A DNA stretch of 15,866 nt from an uncultured Prevotella sp. (GCA_958369755.1 CATXJC010000043.1:1-15866), one strand, 5' to 3'; shown: positions 1 through 6,659, counted from the first letter of the stretch. Program-made: numbers and translations. The notes: generated by a model from the sequence alone, not told the origin.

Positions 1-1
1 A

Positions 2-76
2 TCTTACATGCAGATGAGAGAGTGCTACGATGAAGGCATTGATGAGCATGAATATAAAACATGCAAACTGAAGTAG
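2..76 (+). CDS. C-terminal fragment of an unidentified protein (5' end outside window)
   Basis: Frame 2 is open from the window edge to a TAG at 74-76 and encodes about 24 residues, ending in HEYKTCKLK. The other two + frames stop within the first 40 bases. The fragment ends 22 bp before the stop codon of the convergent gene at 99, a normal spacing for two convergent genes. The residues are mixed and charged, and I do not recognise a family. A chance open frame of this length is quite possible, so this is a tentative call. Confidence 0.4.
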   Translation, partial: SYMQMRECYDEGIDEHEYKTCKLK

Positions 77-98
77 AAATAATGAATCCATACGCTTC

Positions 99-1706
99 TT
101 ATCTTTTGTTTACTTTCTTGTATTTTTGATTACTTGCTGTAGGATTATCTGGATTAGTCATCTGCAAATATCCTGCTGCAACAAGGGAGGTGATGTAACG
201 CTCACGGTTCTTTGTCTGATTGGATAAACCAAGGCGTTCCATGATCTCTGCGGTGGTTCGAGGAACTGAACAGAAATTGACTATATCCCTTTGCTTATTA
301 GACAATGACACTTTTTTAGTGTCAGAGTCTTGGACTTGGTTACTTTTCCCCTCGACTTGGTTACTTTTTCCCTCGACTTCGTTACTTTTTCCCTCGACTT
401 CGTTACTTTTTCCCTCGACTTGGTTACTTTTTCCCTCGACTTCGTTACTTTTTTCCTCAACTTGGTTACTTTCTCCTCTCCAAACTGTGATGACAAATTC
501 CTGTGCCTTGTCATTATTCATAAACGTTACATTGATATCTTCGTCCAGTGCACGAGTGATGCCGCTACCTACACCAGTGTATGGCAGCAAGTATATGGCA
601 TTGTTAAAAAGGAACGTATTGCGAGGCATGGAAGTTCCAGCCTTGATGTCATCAATAGTGAGTCCGTTAGGCAATGCACCAGGACTGTGAATCTCAACAC
701 GATTGTCGAAAATGAAAATGCGAACAGGGGCTTTCATGTTCAACGAGCGATGTACAAGGCTGTTTACTGTGAACTCAACCAAACTGGTATAAGGTATTTC
801 CAACTTACCCATGCTGTTGAATTCATCTCCCACCTGCACATTATGCAGATTACGAGTGAAGAAATCCATGATAGTGTCATACTGATGAAGCAGATTTCCC
901 TCCATATCTGCATCATTCACCTTGTCACGGAAGACCTTGCTGCCGATGCTGTTGCCAGCAAAACAGATGCACTTGGCTGTCATCATTGGCATCCAGCGTT
1001 GAGTGTATTTGCCAAACAGAAGCATGGCAGCAACGGTCAGTGTACCATCAGGACGGATAAATCGCAGATTGCGAAGTATCTTCTCACAATCATGCCCCTT
1101 AGCTATGGCAGAGCATATCATATCAAGTGATGCTTCATTAAAAGCGTCACCTGTCAAGCCTTTCTTTTCCAAAACTCTTTCAAAACGGTTGCCAAGAAAT
1201 TGTTTGATAGTCGTTGCATCAAGGTCGTTGACAGTTGCATCCCTAACACCTGCCTCGTCTGGAGCAAAACTACCGCAGTCGGTCATCATTTCTGCAAGTT
1301 CAGCATTATCGAACACTTTACGCTTGTCGGCACCATTCTTCACCCATACGATTCCCTTGTTGTCATGATAAGGCTTGTTGAGTCCTTCCTTCACAGTAGC
1401 AACAACCAAGTTGCCATCCTCGACCTCAACAGTATCTATCTTTATCAGAATGGATGGCACTACGTTTTCTGAAGCAATGTCACTCAACAAGTTGGTTGTT
1501 TCTTGTACCTCAGAATACGACAAGGCATTGATCTCTCCAGTTTTATCCTTTATACCAACTACCAACTTTCCACCATGTGAATTACTGAACGCCACTAACT
1601 CACAGGCAATATCATATTTGTCGAGAATGCGTTCCTTGAACTGCACCCCCGACACCTCGCCAGCCTTTATCAGTTTCAATATATCGTTCATCATTCTTTG
1701 ATACAT
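99..1706 (-). CDS. AlbA_2 (Schlafen-type) domain / RecG-like HATPase-fold protein with heptad-repeat linker and C-terminal winged helix
   Basis: This 535-residue protein is a probable DNA-binding regulator of the family often annotated as 'ATP-binding protein' or 'putative DNA binding domain-containing protein'. An AlbA_2 domain spans about residues 15-140, with VQFKER, a CELVAFSNSHGGKLVVGI core and a KPYH motif. A HATPase_c_4-like region covers about 290-400, with VEFTVNSLVHRS, EIHSPGALPNGLT and TGVGSGI. Residues 409-457 are seven copies of a heptad close to KSN(E/Q)VEG. A winged-helix-like tail follows (TTAEIMERLGLS... SLVAAGYLQ). The start is uncertain: Met1 (1706), Met5 (1694) and Met6 (1691) are all possible. 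Met5 forms an ATGA overlap with the stop of the upstream XRE gene, which suggests translational coupling. The molecular target is unknown. Family membership is fairly sure; function is not. Confidence 0.85.
   Translation of the reverse strand: MYQRMMNDILKLIKAGEVSGVQFKERILDKYDIACELVAFSNSHGGKLVVGIKDKTGEINALSYSEVQETTNLLSDIASENVVPSILIKIDTVEVEDGNLVVATVKEGLNKPYHDNKGIVWVKNGADKRKVFDNAELAEMMTDCGSFAPDEAGVRDATVNDLDATTIKQFLGNRFERVLEKKGLTGDAFNEASLDMICSAIAKGHDCEKILRNLRFIRPDGTLTVAAMLLFGKYTQRWMPMMTAKCICFAGNSIGSKVFRDKVNDADMEGNLLHQYDTIMDFFTRNLHNVQVGDEFNSMGKLEIPYTSLVEFTVNSLVHRSLNMKAPVRIFIFDNRVEIHSPGALPNGLTIDDIKAGTSMPRNTFLFNNAIYLLPYTGVGSGITRALDEDINVTFMNNDKAQEFVITVWRGESNQVEEKSNEVEGKSNQVEGKSNEVEGKSNEVEGKSNQVEGKSNQVQDSDTKKVSLSNKQRDIVNFCSVPRTTAEIMERLGLSNQTKNRERYITSLVAAGYLQMTNPDNPTASNQKYKKVNKR
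336..482. repeat. Seven tandem 21-bp repeats inside the AlbA_2-type gene
   Basis: Seven consecutive 21-bp units start at 336, 357, 378, 399, 420, 441 and 462. On the + strand each resembles TTSGTTACTTTTTCCCTCGAC. The inner units differ mainly at one G/C position; the outer units are more diverged. Each unit encodes seven residues, so gain or loss of a unit keeps the reading frame and changes only the length of the linker between the ATPase-like region and the C-terminal winged helix. Confidence 0.95.
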
Positions 1707-1906
1707 TCTTTGTTCAACAAATCGTTCACATCCACTTTCAGCAAATCAGAAATCCGTATTAAGGTTTCCAAATCTGGTTGGCAAGTGTTGGTGCACCATT
1801 TAGAAATGGTTGCTTGGTCTTTACCCAACATTTCTGCCAACCACTTGTTTGAGTGCTTGGTTACTGCTAACATTATCTTCAATCTGTTTACATCTTTCTT
1901 TGCCAT
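1691..1906 (-). CDS. Small XRE-family helix-turn-helix regulator
   Basis: This 71-residue protein consists almost entirely of one HTH_3/Cro-CI domain. NRLKIMLAVTKHSNKWLAEM supplies helices 1-2, GKDQATISKWCTNTCQPDL the turn and recognition helix, and LIRISDLLKVDVNDLL the C-terminal helices. There is no sensor or dimerisation domain. It is the first gene of a two-gene unit: its TGA overlaps possible start codons of the AlbA_2-type gene, so the two are very likely co-transcribed. A -7-like box lies about 27 bp upstream of its start. It probably regulates its own unit, by analogy with similar small XRE proteins; that role is inferred. Confidence 0.88.
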   Translation of the reverse strand: MAKKDVNRLKIMLAVTKHSNKWLAEMLGKDQATISKWCTNTCQPDLETLIRISDLLKVDVNDLLNKECIKE

Positions 1907-1932
1907 ACTTTTATAGATATATAATTCGTATG

Positions 1933-1940
1933 CAAAAATA
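1933..1940 (-). promoter_or_regulatory. Bacteroidetes -7 box for the XRE/AlbA_2 unit
   Basis: Read on the minus strand this is TATTTTTG, matching the Bacteroidetes -7 consensus TAnnTTTG, 26 bp upstream of the XRE start codon. I see no good TTTG -33 element at the expected 19-21 bp spacing, and the region is AT-rich, so a chance match is possible. Confidence 0.5.
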
Positions 1941-2150
1941 CAATAATTATTCTAAATAGAGGTGTAATATTCTCAAAAAAATTACAGAAATCGTAAATAA
2001 TTGAAAATTTCGCATTATTGTAATAGGCTTTACTTTGAATGTTCTTATCTCATCAAAGCAACATAAAGGGACAAAGCAAGTTATACTTAAAGGTATTTGG
2101 GGTGCTACATAAACCGATTCATAAATAATCCTAAAATGAAAGCAGAAAAG

Positions 2151-2180
2151 TTTGTTTTTAAGAATTTAGTTTTAACTTTG
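2151..2180 (+). promoter_or_regulatory. Bacteroidetes-type promoter without an obvious gene
   Basis: TTTG at 2151-2154 and TAACTTTG at 2173-2180 match the -33 TTTG and -7 TAnnTTTG elements, separated by 18 bp (19-21 is usual). Transcription would begin near 2187 and run rightward into a stretch with no recognisable gene, passing a perfect hairpin at 2221-2246. It may drive a small RNA, or be the surviving promoter of a lost gene. Confidence 0.45.
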
Positions 2181-2220
2181 CACTTGTAAAAGGAGTGTTC
2201 TTTGCATATTGCAAAATACA

Positions 2221-2246
2221 GAAACGAGCAGAAGTCCGCTCGTTTC
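2221..2246. other. Perfect 9-bp hairpin, possible terminator of a small transcript
   Basis: GAAACGAGC (2221-2229) and GCTCGTTTC (2238-2246) are perfectly complementary around an 8-nt loop. Neither side has a clear T-run; the minus-strand side (TGTATTTTGC) is slightly more T-rich. It lies about 35 nt beyond the predicted start of the transcript from the 2151-2180 promoter. A second small palindrome, TTTGCA-TAT-TGCAAA (2201-2215), lies just before it. Confidence 0.5.
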
Positions 2247-2347
2247 CATATTGTTACCTATATAATATAGGCAAACGCCCAAGTTCTTGATATTCAATCA
2301 AAGTCCAATTTAGAGCGAGTTAGTTTTTTTAACAAAGAGGGCAAGGA

Positions 2348-2491
2348 GTTAACAGGTTAACAGTTAACAGCTGATTTTTGCATCCTCCCCCTTCTGCGTA
2401 CCTTGTTATATTTAAATATATATATACTTATTATTATATGTGAGTGGGGAGTAGTATGCATTTTCGGGCTGTTAACTGTTAACCTGTTAAC
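2348..2491. repeat. 144-bp inverted-repeat element with triple GTTAAC arms
   Basis: The left arm (2348-2371) and right arm (2468-2491) are perfect 24-bp reverse complements. Each arm carries three palindromic GTTAAC hexamers spaced 7-8 bp apart. Inside the arms the symmetry continues imperfectly (TGCATCCTCCCC on the left against GGGGAGTAGTATGCA on the right) towards an AT core that contains the palindrome ATATTTAAATAT. The whole could fold into one long stem or cruciform. It has no coding capacity and resembles a MITE-like or protein-binding element. No target-site duplication is obvious. Confidence 0.85.
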
Positions 2492-2549
2492 CCCCATCAG
2501 GAAAATCATCCTTTTAATTTCTCCTTTTTGAGCTAGCCAAGAGCCTTAT

Positions 2550-2618
2550 ATGAAGACCGGCAAGAGTCATCAATGATGACCGGCAGGAGGCTTAAATGAT
2601 GACTTCTGACGGTGATAA
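2550..2618. repeat. Three degenerate 23-bp tandem repeats
   Basis: Units begin at 2550 (ATGAAGACCGGCAAGAG), 2573 (ATGATGACCGGCAGGAG) and 2596 (ATGATGACTTCTGACGG), spaced exactly 23 bp. The first two agree at 15 of 17 positions; the third keeps only ATGATGAC and then diverges. A 15-bp palindrome (GTCATCA-A-TGATGAC, 2566-2580) spans the junction of units 1 and 2. I see no open reading frame using the repeat. Confidence 0.65.
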
Positions 2619-2663
2619 ATTGTGCCCCACGAAACTATGAATTAGTTTATTTATAAAACAGCA

Positions 2664-2691
2664 AGGGCTGCCAGTACATCCTGACAGCCCT
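2664..2691 (-). terminator. Terminator hairpin downstream of the sigma-factor unit
   Basis: AGGGCTGCCAG (2664-2674) and CTGACAGCCCT (2681-2691) form an 11-bp stem with one mismatch and a 6-nt loop. On the minus strand the stem is followed by TGCTGTTTTATAAAT, a weak T-tract. This fits the end of a transcript from the minus-strand pair at 2795-3800, whose last stop codon lies about 100 bp upstream. Confidence 0.65.
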
Positions 2692-2794
2692 AATACGTTA
2701 GTATGTTATGAAAAATTTGAGAGAATTGAAACTTCACAGTTTCAGAATTGTTTTACTAAACATGATTTTTTATATAGAGAAAGCATAGAAATAA

Positions 2795-3295
2795 CTACTT
2801 CAATATCGTAGGGGAAGCAGTGGTGGTGCTTATCTGGTCGATGCCCGTGCGCTGCATGGAGTCAACCGAAGCAGAATCGCCCATGGCTACGGAAACGCCC
2901 TTGCCACTCTTGGTGTATCCTACGTTTTCAATCTGATTATCGACATCGTTCTGGAATGGAACCTGGGCAGCGTTGCCCAAGGTCAAGACGATGGCTACCA
3001 CGGCAGCAGCCTTGAAGAGAGGCTTCAGACGCTCTGTCAGTGAAACTACCTTCGCCTTGTTAGGCTCCTTGGTGTATTCATCTTCAATCATCGCCATCAT
3101 CTTCTGGTCGAAGTCATCACCCAGCGTCTCTTGCTTAGCCTCGCCCATCTCGTAAGAGAAGAGCGCCTGATATGGCTTCAGCTCGGCAGGCAACTCGTCC
3201 TGGCTGAAGAATGCACGGAGAATCTCCTCTTCTTCGAGAGAAGTCTCGGCCTTCCAATAGCGGTCCAAAAGTTGGTTGATGTACTTATAATCCAT
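2795..3295 (-). CDS. Single-TM protein, putative anti-sigma or regulatory partner of the ECF sigma factor
   Basis: This is a 166-residue protein of no firmly recognised family. The N-terminal ~85 residues are acidic and predicted soluble (YINQLLDRYWKAETSLEEEE). A hydrophobic segment at about 92-110 (LFKAAAVVAIVLTLGNAA) is a probable single membrane span. The last ~55 residues would be periplasmic and are rich in Ser, Thr and Gly. Its start overlaps the end of the sigma-factor gene by 11 bp, an arrangement typical of sigma/anti-sigma pairs. It has no cysteines, so it is not a ZAS (HxxxCxxC) anti-sigma factor. The anti-sigma role is inferred from topology and position only. Confidence 0.75.
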   Translation of the reverse strand: MDYKYINQLLDRYWKAETSLEEEEILRAFFSQDELPAELKPYQALFSYEMGEAKQETLGDDFDQKMMAMIEDEYTKEPNKAKVVSLTERLKPLFKAAAVVAIVLTLGNAAQVPFQNDVDNQIENVGYTKSGKGVSVAMGDSASVDSMQRTGIDQISTTTASPTILK

Positions 3296-3800
3296 AACTG
3301 TCGAATTGTTGAAATCTTTGTTTTACTGTTTGTCGAGCCCTGAAGATGTTCACCTTGACCTGGTCTTCGGTGATGCTGAGGATGTCTGCTATTTCCTTAT
3401 AGGATTTTCCTTCGATGTCTCGAAGTTGCAGACAGCTGCGCTGCTTCTCGGGCAACTCATTAATGATGTTCCTTACGATGTTCAGCTTGTCTTTCTGAAT
3501 CATTCGTTCGGAAGGAGTGGATGATGTCTCGTCGAGCCTTTCTGTGGTCTGCTCTTCCAGCGAATCATTCTGATTATCCATCTTCTTGATGCGGTCGAGC
3601 GAGAGGTTGCGGGCGATGGTGAGGCTGTAGGCCTCGATGGAGTCAAGCTCCTGCCATCTGTCGCGGGCATTCCAGACTTTAATCATAGTATCCTGCACAA
3701 CGTCCTCCGCTTCCTCCCGGTTGAGAGTAATGCGAAGGGCCAGCCTGAAGAGTTTATTCTTCAGTGGCAAAACATCGTTTTGGAAACTGATTTTTTTCAT
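3285..3800 (-). CDS. ECF-family RNA polymerase sigma-70 factor
   Basis: This 171-residue protein has the two-domain layout of ECF sigma factors. Region 2 spans about residues 10-75: LPLKNKLFRLALRITLNREE, then AEDVVQDTMIKVW, then the region 2.4-like AYSLTIARNLSLDRIKK. An acidic linker follows. Region 4 is at about 113-165: NELPEKQRSCLQLRDIEG, KSYKEIADILSITEDQVK, NIFRARQTVKQRF. It would direct core polymerase to a small regulon. The downstream one-TM protein overlaps it and probably controls its activity. Immediately upstream is TGTAAC-N16-CGTC, a plausible ECF-type promoter suggesting autoregulation. Its regulon and signal cannot be read from this window. Confidence 0.93.
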   Translation of the reverse strand: MKKISFQNDVLPLKNKLFRLALRITLNREEAEDVVQDTMIKVWNARDRWQELDSIEAYSLTIARNLSLDRIKKMDNQNDSLEEQTTERLDETSSTPSERMIQKDKLNIVRNIINELPEKQRSCLQLRDIEGKSYKEIADILSITEDQVKVNIFRARQTVKQRFQQFDSYGL

Positions 3801-3815
3801 CCCTCTATAATTAAT

Positions 3816-3841
3816 GACGACTCACCTGTAAGAAAGTTACA
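3816..3841 (-). promoter_or_regulatory. Candidate ECF-type autoregulatory promoter
   Basis: On the minus strand TGTAAC (3841-3836) is followed after 16 nt by CGTC (3819-3816), the pattern of many ECF-sigma promoters. The start of transcription would fall only about 8-10 nt before the sigma-factor ATG at 3800, giving a very short leader. The -35-like element lies within a perfect 7-bp hairpin, CCTGTAA-GAAAG-TTACAGG (3825-3843), which might act in termination or as an operator. The same region also holds TAACTTTC, one base from the housekeeping -7 consensus. Confidence 0.45.
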
Positions 3842-3865
3842 GGCAACTCTGAATTATTTCTATTT

Positions 3866-4639
3866 TTAACACTTAATAACGGTTCCGTGCTTTCCGTCAA
3901 TAGCGGTAGCAAGGGTGATAATCACTTCTTTCACGCCTGCATCGATGGCTGCGAGAGCATTCTCCAGCTTTGGAATCATGCCGCCTGCCACGGTACCGTC
4001 TGCTTTATATCTCTCAAAATCGGCATGGGTAATCACTGGAATCACGCTGTCGTCATCCTCAGGATTGCTGAGCACGCCTTTCTTTTCAAAACAGTATATC
4101 AATGTCACGTCGTAGTAAGGAGCCAGAGCCTTGGCTGTCTCGCTTGCGATGGTGTCGGCATTGGTATTGAGAATATTGCCCTTGCCGTCGTGGGTCAGCG
4201 GAGCCATCACTGGGGTGATGCCTTCGTTAATCAGGGTCTGGAGCATCTTGCCGTTGGCACGTTCTACATCGCCTACGAACCCGAAGTCAATGCCGTCCTT
4301 CAATGGGCGCTTGTGACTGTGGATTACGTCCATATCGGCACCTGTCAGACCGAGGGCATTCACGCCGTTAGCCTGAAGCTTGGCAACCAGATTCTTGTTT
4401 ACCAAACCGCCATAAACCATGGTTACCACCTCCAGCATGTCTGCATCTGTGATGCGACGGCCGTTTACCATCTTGCTCTCAATGCCGAGGGCTGCGGCTA
4501 CCTTGGTGGCACGGCGTCCACCGCCATGTACCAATACTTTCTTGCCGGGAATGGCTGCAAAATCCTTCAAGAGCTGTGCCAGCTTCTCGCTGTCTTCAAC
4601 GATGGCACCGCCTACCTTTACTACTGTTACTTTTTCCAT
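3866..4639 (-). CDS. argB: N-acetylglutamate kinase (amino-acid kinase family)
   Basis: The product phosphorylates N-acetyl-L-glutamate, the second step of arginine biosynthesis in the cytoplasm. The 257 residues match the usual short form. Visible motifs are KVGGA (8-12) and HGGGRRAT (38-45) for phosphate and nucleotide contacts, NGRRITDADMLEVV for the acyl-substrate region, NTNADTIA, and a C-terminal GGMIPKLENA. It lacks the N-terminal extension of arginine-inhibited hexameric kinases, so strong feedback control is less likely. Some Bacteroides use N-succinyl rather than N-acetyl intermediates in arginine synthesis, so the true substrate here could be N-succinylglutamate; the sequence alone does not settle that. 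It begins 19 bp after the speA stop codon and is probably co-transcribed with it. No other arginine-biosynthesis gene is adjacent. Confidence 0.95.
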   Translation of the reverse strand: MEKVTVVKVGGAIVEDSEKLAQLLKDFAAIPGKKVLVHGGGRRATKVAAALGIESKMVNGRRITDADMLEVVTMVYGGLVNKNLVAKLQANGVNALGLTGADMDVIHSHKRPLKDGIDFGFVGDVERANGKMLQTLINEGITPVMAPLTHDGKGNILNTNADTIASETAKALAPYYDVTLIYCFEKKGVLSNPEDDDSVIPVITHADFERYKADGTVAGGMIPKLENALAAIDAGVKEVIITLATAIDGKHGTVIKC

Positions 4640-4658
4640 TTTATCTTATGTTGAATGT

Positions 4659-6551
4659 TTACTGAAGATAAGTGTATCCGAAGAGACCATTGCGATAGGT
4701 GCCCAGGAATTCCTTGCCCTCATCGAGTGAAATCTTGCCTTCCTTCACACTCTTGGTTACCCACTGCTCCAACTGGCGGACGAGCTTCTTTGGATTGTAC
4801 TGTACGTAATCCAATACCTCCTCTACGGTCTCGCCATCGAATATCTGGTCGATGCTGTATTTGCCGTCTTTTACGGAAATATGGGCTGCATTGGTGTCGC
4901 CGAAAAGATTGTGCATATCGCCTAGAATCTCCTGATAGGCACCTACGAGGAACACACCGAGATAGTATGGCTCGTTCTTCTTCAATGGATGAAGAGGGAG
5001 AACGTTGCCGATATGACCATCGGTCACGAAGTTGGCTATCTTTCCGTCGCTGTCGCAGGTGATGTCCTGCAAGGTTGCGTTGCGGGTAGGACGCTCGTCC
5101 AGACGCTGGATAGGCATGATAGGGAAGAGCTGGTCGATGGCCCAACTGTCTGGCAGGCTCTGGAACAATGAGAAGTTGCAGAAATACTTGTCGGCAAGAA
5201 TCTTGTCCAATCCTCTCAGCTCCTCAGGTACATGCTTCATGTGCTTGGCAAGGTTGTTGATCTCGTGGCACACGCTCCAGTACATCGCCTCAATCTCGGC
5301 ACGGGTCTTCAAATCTACGATACCATGAGAGAAGAGCTGCAATGCCTCATCGCGAATCTGCTCAGCATCGTGCCAGTCCTCCAACATGTTGCGAGGATTC
5401 AGGTTGTCCCATATCTCATAGAGATCCTTCACCAGCTGGTGGTCAGTCTCCTTTGCTTCAAACTCCTCTGGCATTTCCGGCAGGGAGGCAGTCTCCAAGA
5501 CATCAATCACCAATACGGAGTGGTGGGCAGAAAGCGAGCGGCCACTCTCGGTGATGAGGTTAGGATGGTTGATATTGTTCTTGTTGGCTGCATCAACGAA
5601 TGTATAGACACAATCGTTTACATACTCCTGGATAGAGTAGTTTACAGAGCTTTCACTGCTGGCAGAACGGGTGCCGTCGTAATCTACGCCAAGACCACCG
5701 CCACAATCTACGAAATCTACATTGTAGCCCATCTTGTGGAGGTTGATGTAGAACTGAGCCGCCTCACGCAGAGCCGTCTGGATGCGGCGGATCTTGGTAA
5801 TCTGGCTTCCGATGTGGAAGTGGATGAGGCGCAGGCAGTCGTGGAATCCCATCTCCTCAATCTTGTTGAGGGCAGTGAGCAGTTCGGCGCTTGTCAAACC
5901 GAACTTCGATGCATCTCCACCGCTCTCAGCCCATTTACCTGAGCCTGAAGATGCGAGCTTGATGCGGATACCGATGTTTGGCTTCACGTTGAGCTTGCTT
6001 GCCACCTTGGCGATGATATCCAGCTCGTTGAGCTTTTCTACCACGATGAAGATGCGCTTACCCATCTTCTGTGCGAGCAAGGCAAGTTCGATGTAGCTCT
6101 CGTCCTTGTAACCGTTGCAGATGATGAGTGAGTCGCTCTGTGCCTGTACGGCGATAACGGCATGAAGCTCAGGCTTGGAGCCGGCTTCCAGTCCCAGGTT
6201 GAACTTCTTTCCATGAGAGATAATCTCCTCTACAACCGGCTGCATCTGGTTCACCTTGATAGGATAGATGACAAAGTTTTCCCCCTTGTAACCATATTCC
6301 TCCTTGGCCTTCTGAAAACAGCTGGCTGTCTTCTCGATGCGGTTGTCGAGGATGTCTGGGAAACGGAGCAGTACGGGAGCGTTGATGTCGCGTAATGCCA
6401 GCTCGTCCATGATGTCGCGCAGGTCTATCTGCGTGTTGTCCTTGCATGGAGTTACATAGACATCACCCTTGTCGTTGATGCCAAAGTAAGAAGTGCCCCA
6501 ACCACCAATGTTGTAGAGCTCCTTCGAGTCTTCAATAGTCCATTTCTTCAT
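4659..6551 (-). CDS. speA: Biosynthetic arginine decarboxylase (PLP-dependent)
   Basis: The enzyme converts arginine to agmatine and CO2, the entry step of polyamine synthesis by the agmatine route. The 630 residues match the SpeA family, a fold-III PLP enzyme with a TIM-barrel N-terminal half. The likely PLP lysine is K99 in NFVIYPIKVNQ. Other family motifs are GLEAGSKPEL, LIHFHIGSQI, DCGGGLGVDYDGTRS, the TESGRSLSAHH region and ADKYFCNFSLFQSLPDSWAI. The reading frame is intact. It is preceded by a terminator that closes the topA-aroK unit, and argB follows after 19 bp. I found no clear -7 box between that terminator and the start codon, so its promoter is unresolved. Confidence 0.97.
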   Translation of the reverse strand: MKKWTIEDSKELYNIGGWGTSYFGINDKGDVYVTPCKDNTQIDLRDIMDELALRDINAPVLLRFPDILDNRIEKTASCFQKAKEEYGYKGENFVIYPIKVNQMQPVVEEIISHGKKFNLGLEAGSKPELHAVIAVQAQSDSLIICNGYKDESYIELALLAQKMGKRIFIVVEKLNELDIIAKVASKLNVKPNIGIRIKLASSGSGKWAESGGDASKFGLTSAELLTALNKIEEMGFHDCLRLIHFHIGSQITKIRRIQTALREAAQFYINLHKMGYNVDFVDCGGGLGVDYDGTRSASSESSVNYSIQEYVNDCVYTFVDAANKNNINHPNLITESGRSLSAHHSVLVIDVLETASLPEMPEEFEAKETDHQLVKDLYEIWDNLNPRNMLEDWHDAEQIRDEALQLFSHGIVDLKTRAEIEAMYWSVCHEINNLAKHMKHVPEELRGLDKILADKYFCNFSLFQSLPDSWAIDQLFPIMPIQRLDERPTRNATLQDITCDSDGKIANFVTDGHIGNVLPLHPLKKNEPYYLGVFLVGAYQEILGDMHNLFGDTNAAHISVKDGKYSIDQIFDGETVEEVLDYVQYNPKKLVRQLEQWVTKSVKEGKISLDEGKEFLGTYRNGLFGYTYLQ

Positions 6552-6615
6552 TTTCTGTTCTTGGTCTTGCTAAAAAGTTTGTTTTATAATATTTTCTGTT
6601 TATGATAAATCGTAG

Positions 6616-6654
6616 AAAGGTAAGCCGTCTCTTGTCTTGAGTTGGCTTACCTTT
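6616..6654 (-). terminator. Terminator after aroK
   Basis: AAAGGTAAGCC (6616-6626) and GGCTTACCTTT (6644-6654) form a perfect 11-bp stem around a 17-nt loop. On the minus strand the stem ends in a CTTTCT run. It begins within 6 bp of the aroK stop codon at 6660 and separates the topA-aroK transcript from speA. Confidence 0.8.
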
Positions 6655-6659
6655 TATCT

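Larger units (their letters stand above)
1941..2663. other. Long gene-free, repeat-rich intergenic region
   Basis: About 720 bp of AT-rich sequence lie between the XRE gene and the terminator of the sigma-factor unit. I find no convincing coding region. The short frames present (2136-2189, 17 residues; 2195-2290, GTG start, 31 residues) show no recognisable domain. The stretch contains a + strand promoter, a hairpin, the GTTAAC inverted-repeat element and a 23-bp tandem repeat, each listed separately. A region this long and structured between compact bacterial genes may be the remains of a mobile or repeat element. Confidence 0.7.

Noticed and set aside
330..1130. A 266-residue + strand frame starting in the 21-bp repeat array
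   Set aside because: The repeat length is a multiple of three, so every frame without an internal stop stays open across it. The frame gives LVTFSLDF-type repeats and no domain, opposite a convincing gene.
2136..2189. A 17-codon frame (MKAEKF...) overlapping the orphan promoter
   Set aside because: It contains the promoter itself and ends before useful length. No domain or homology is apparent by eye.
2195..2290. A 31-codon GTG-started frame after the orphan promoter
   Set aside because: No recognised domain, no ATG, and it runs through the hairpin at 2221-2246. A chance frame is more likely, though a leader peptide cannot be excluded.
2954..3016. The putative anti-sigma protein as a standard zinc anti-sigma factor
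   Set aside because: The single membrane span at 92-110 is present, but the protein contains no cysteine and therefore no HxxxCxxC motif, so only a generic partner role is claimed.
3887..4654. A 255-residue + strand frame opposite argB
   Set aside because: It is a mirror of the argB coding region with no recognisable domain; argB has every expected motif.
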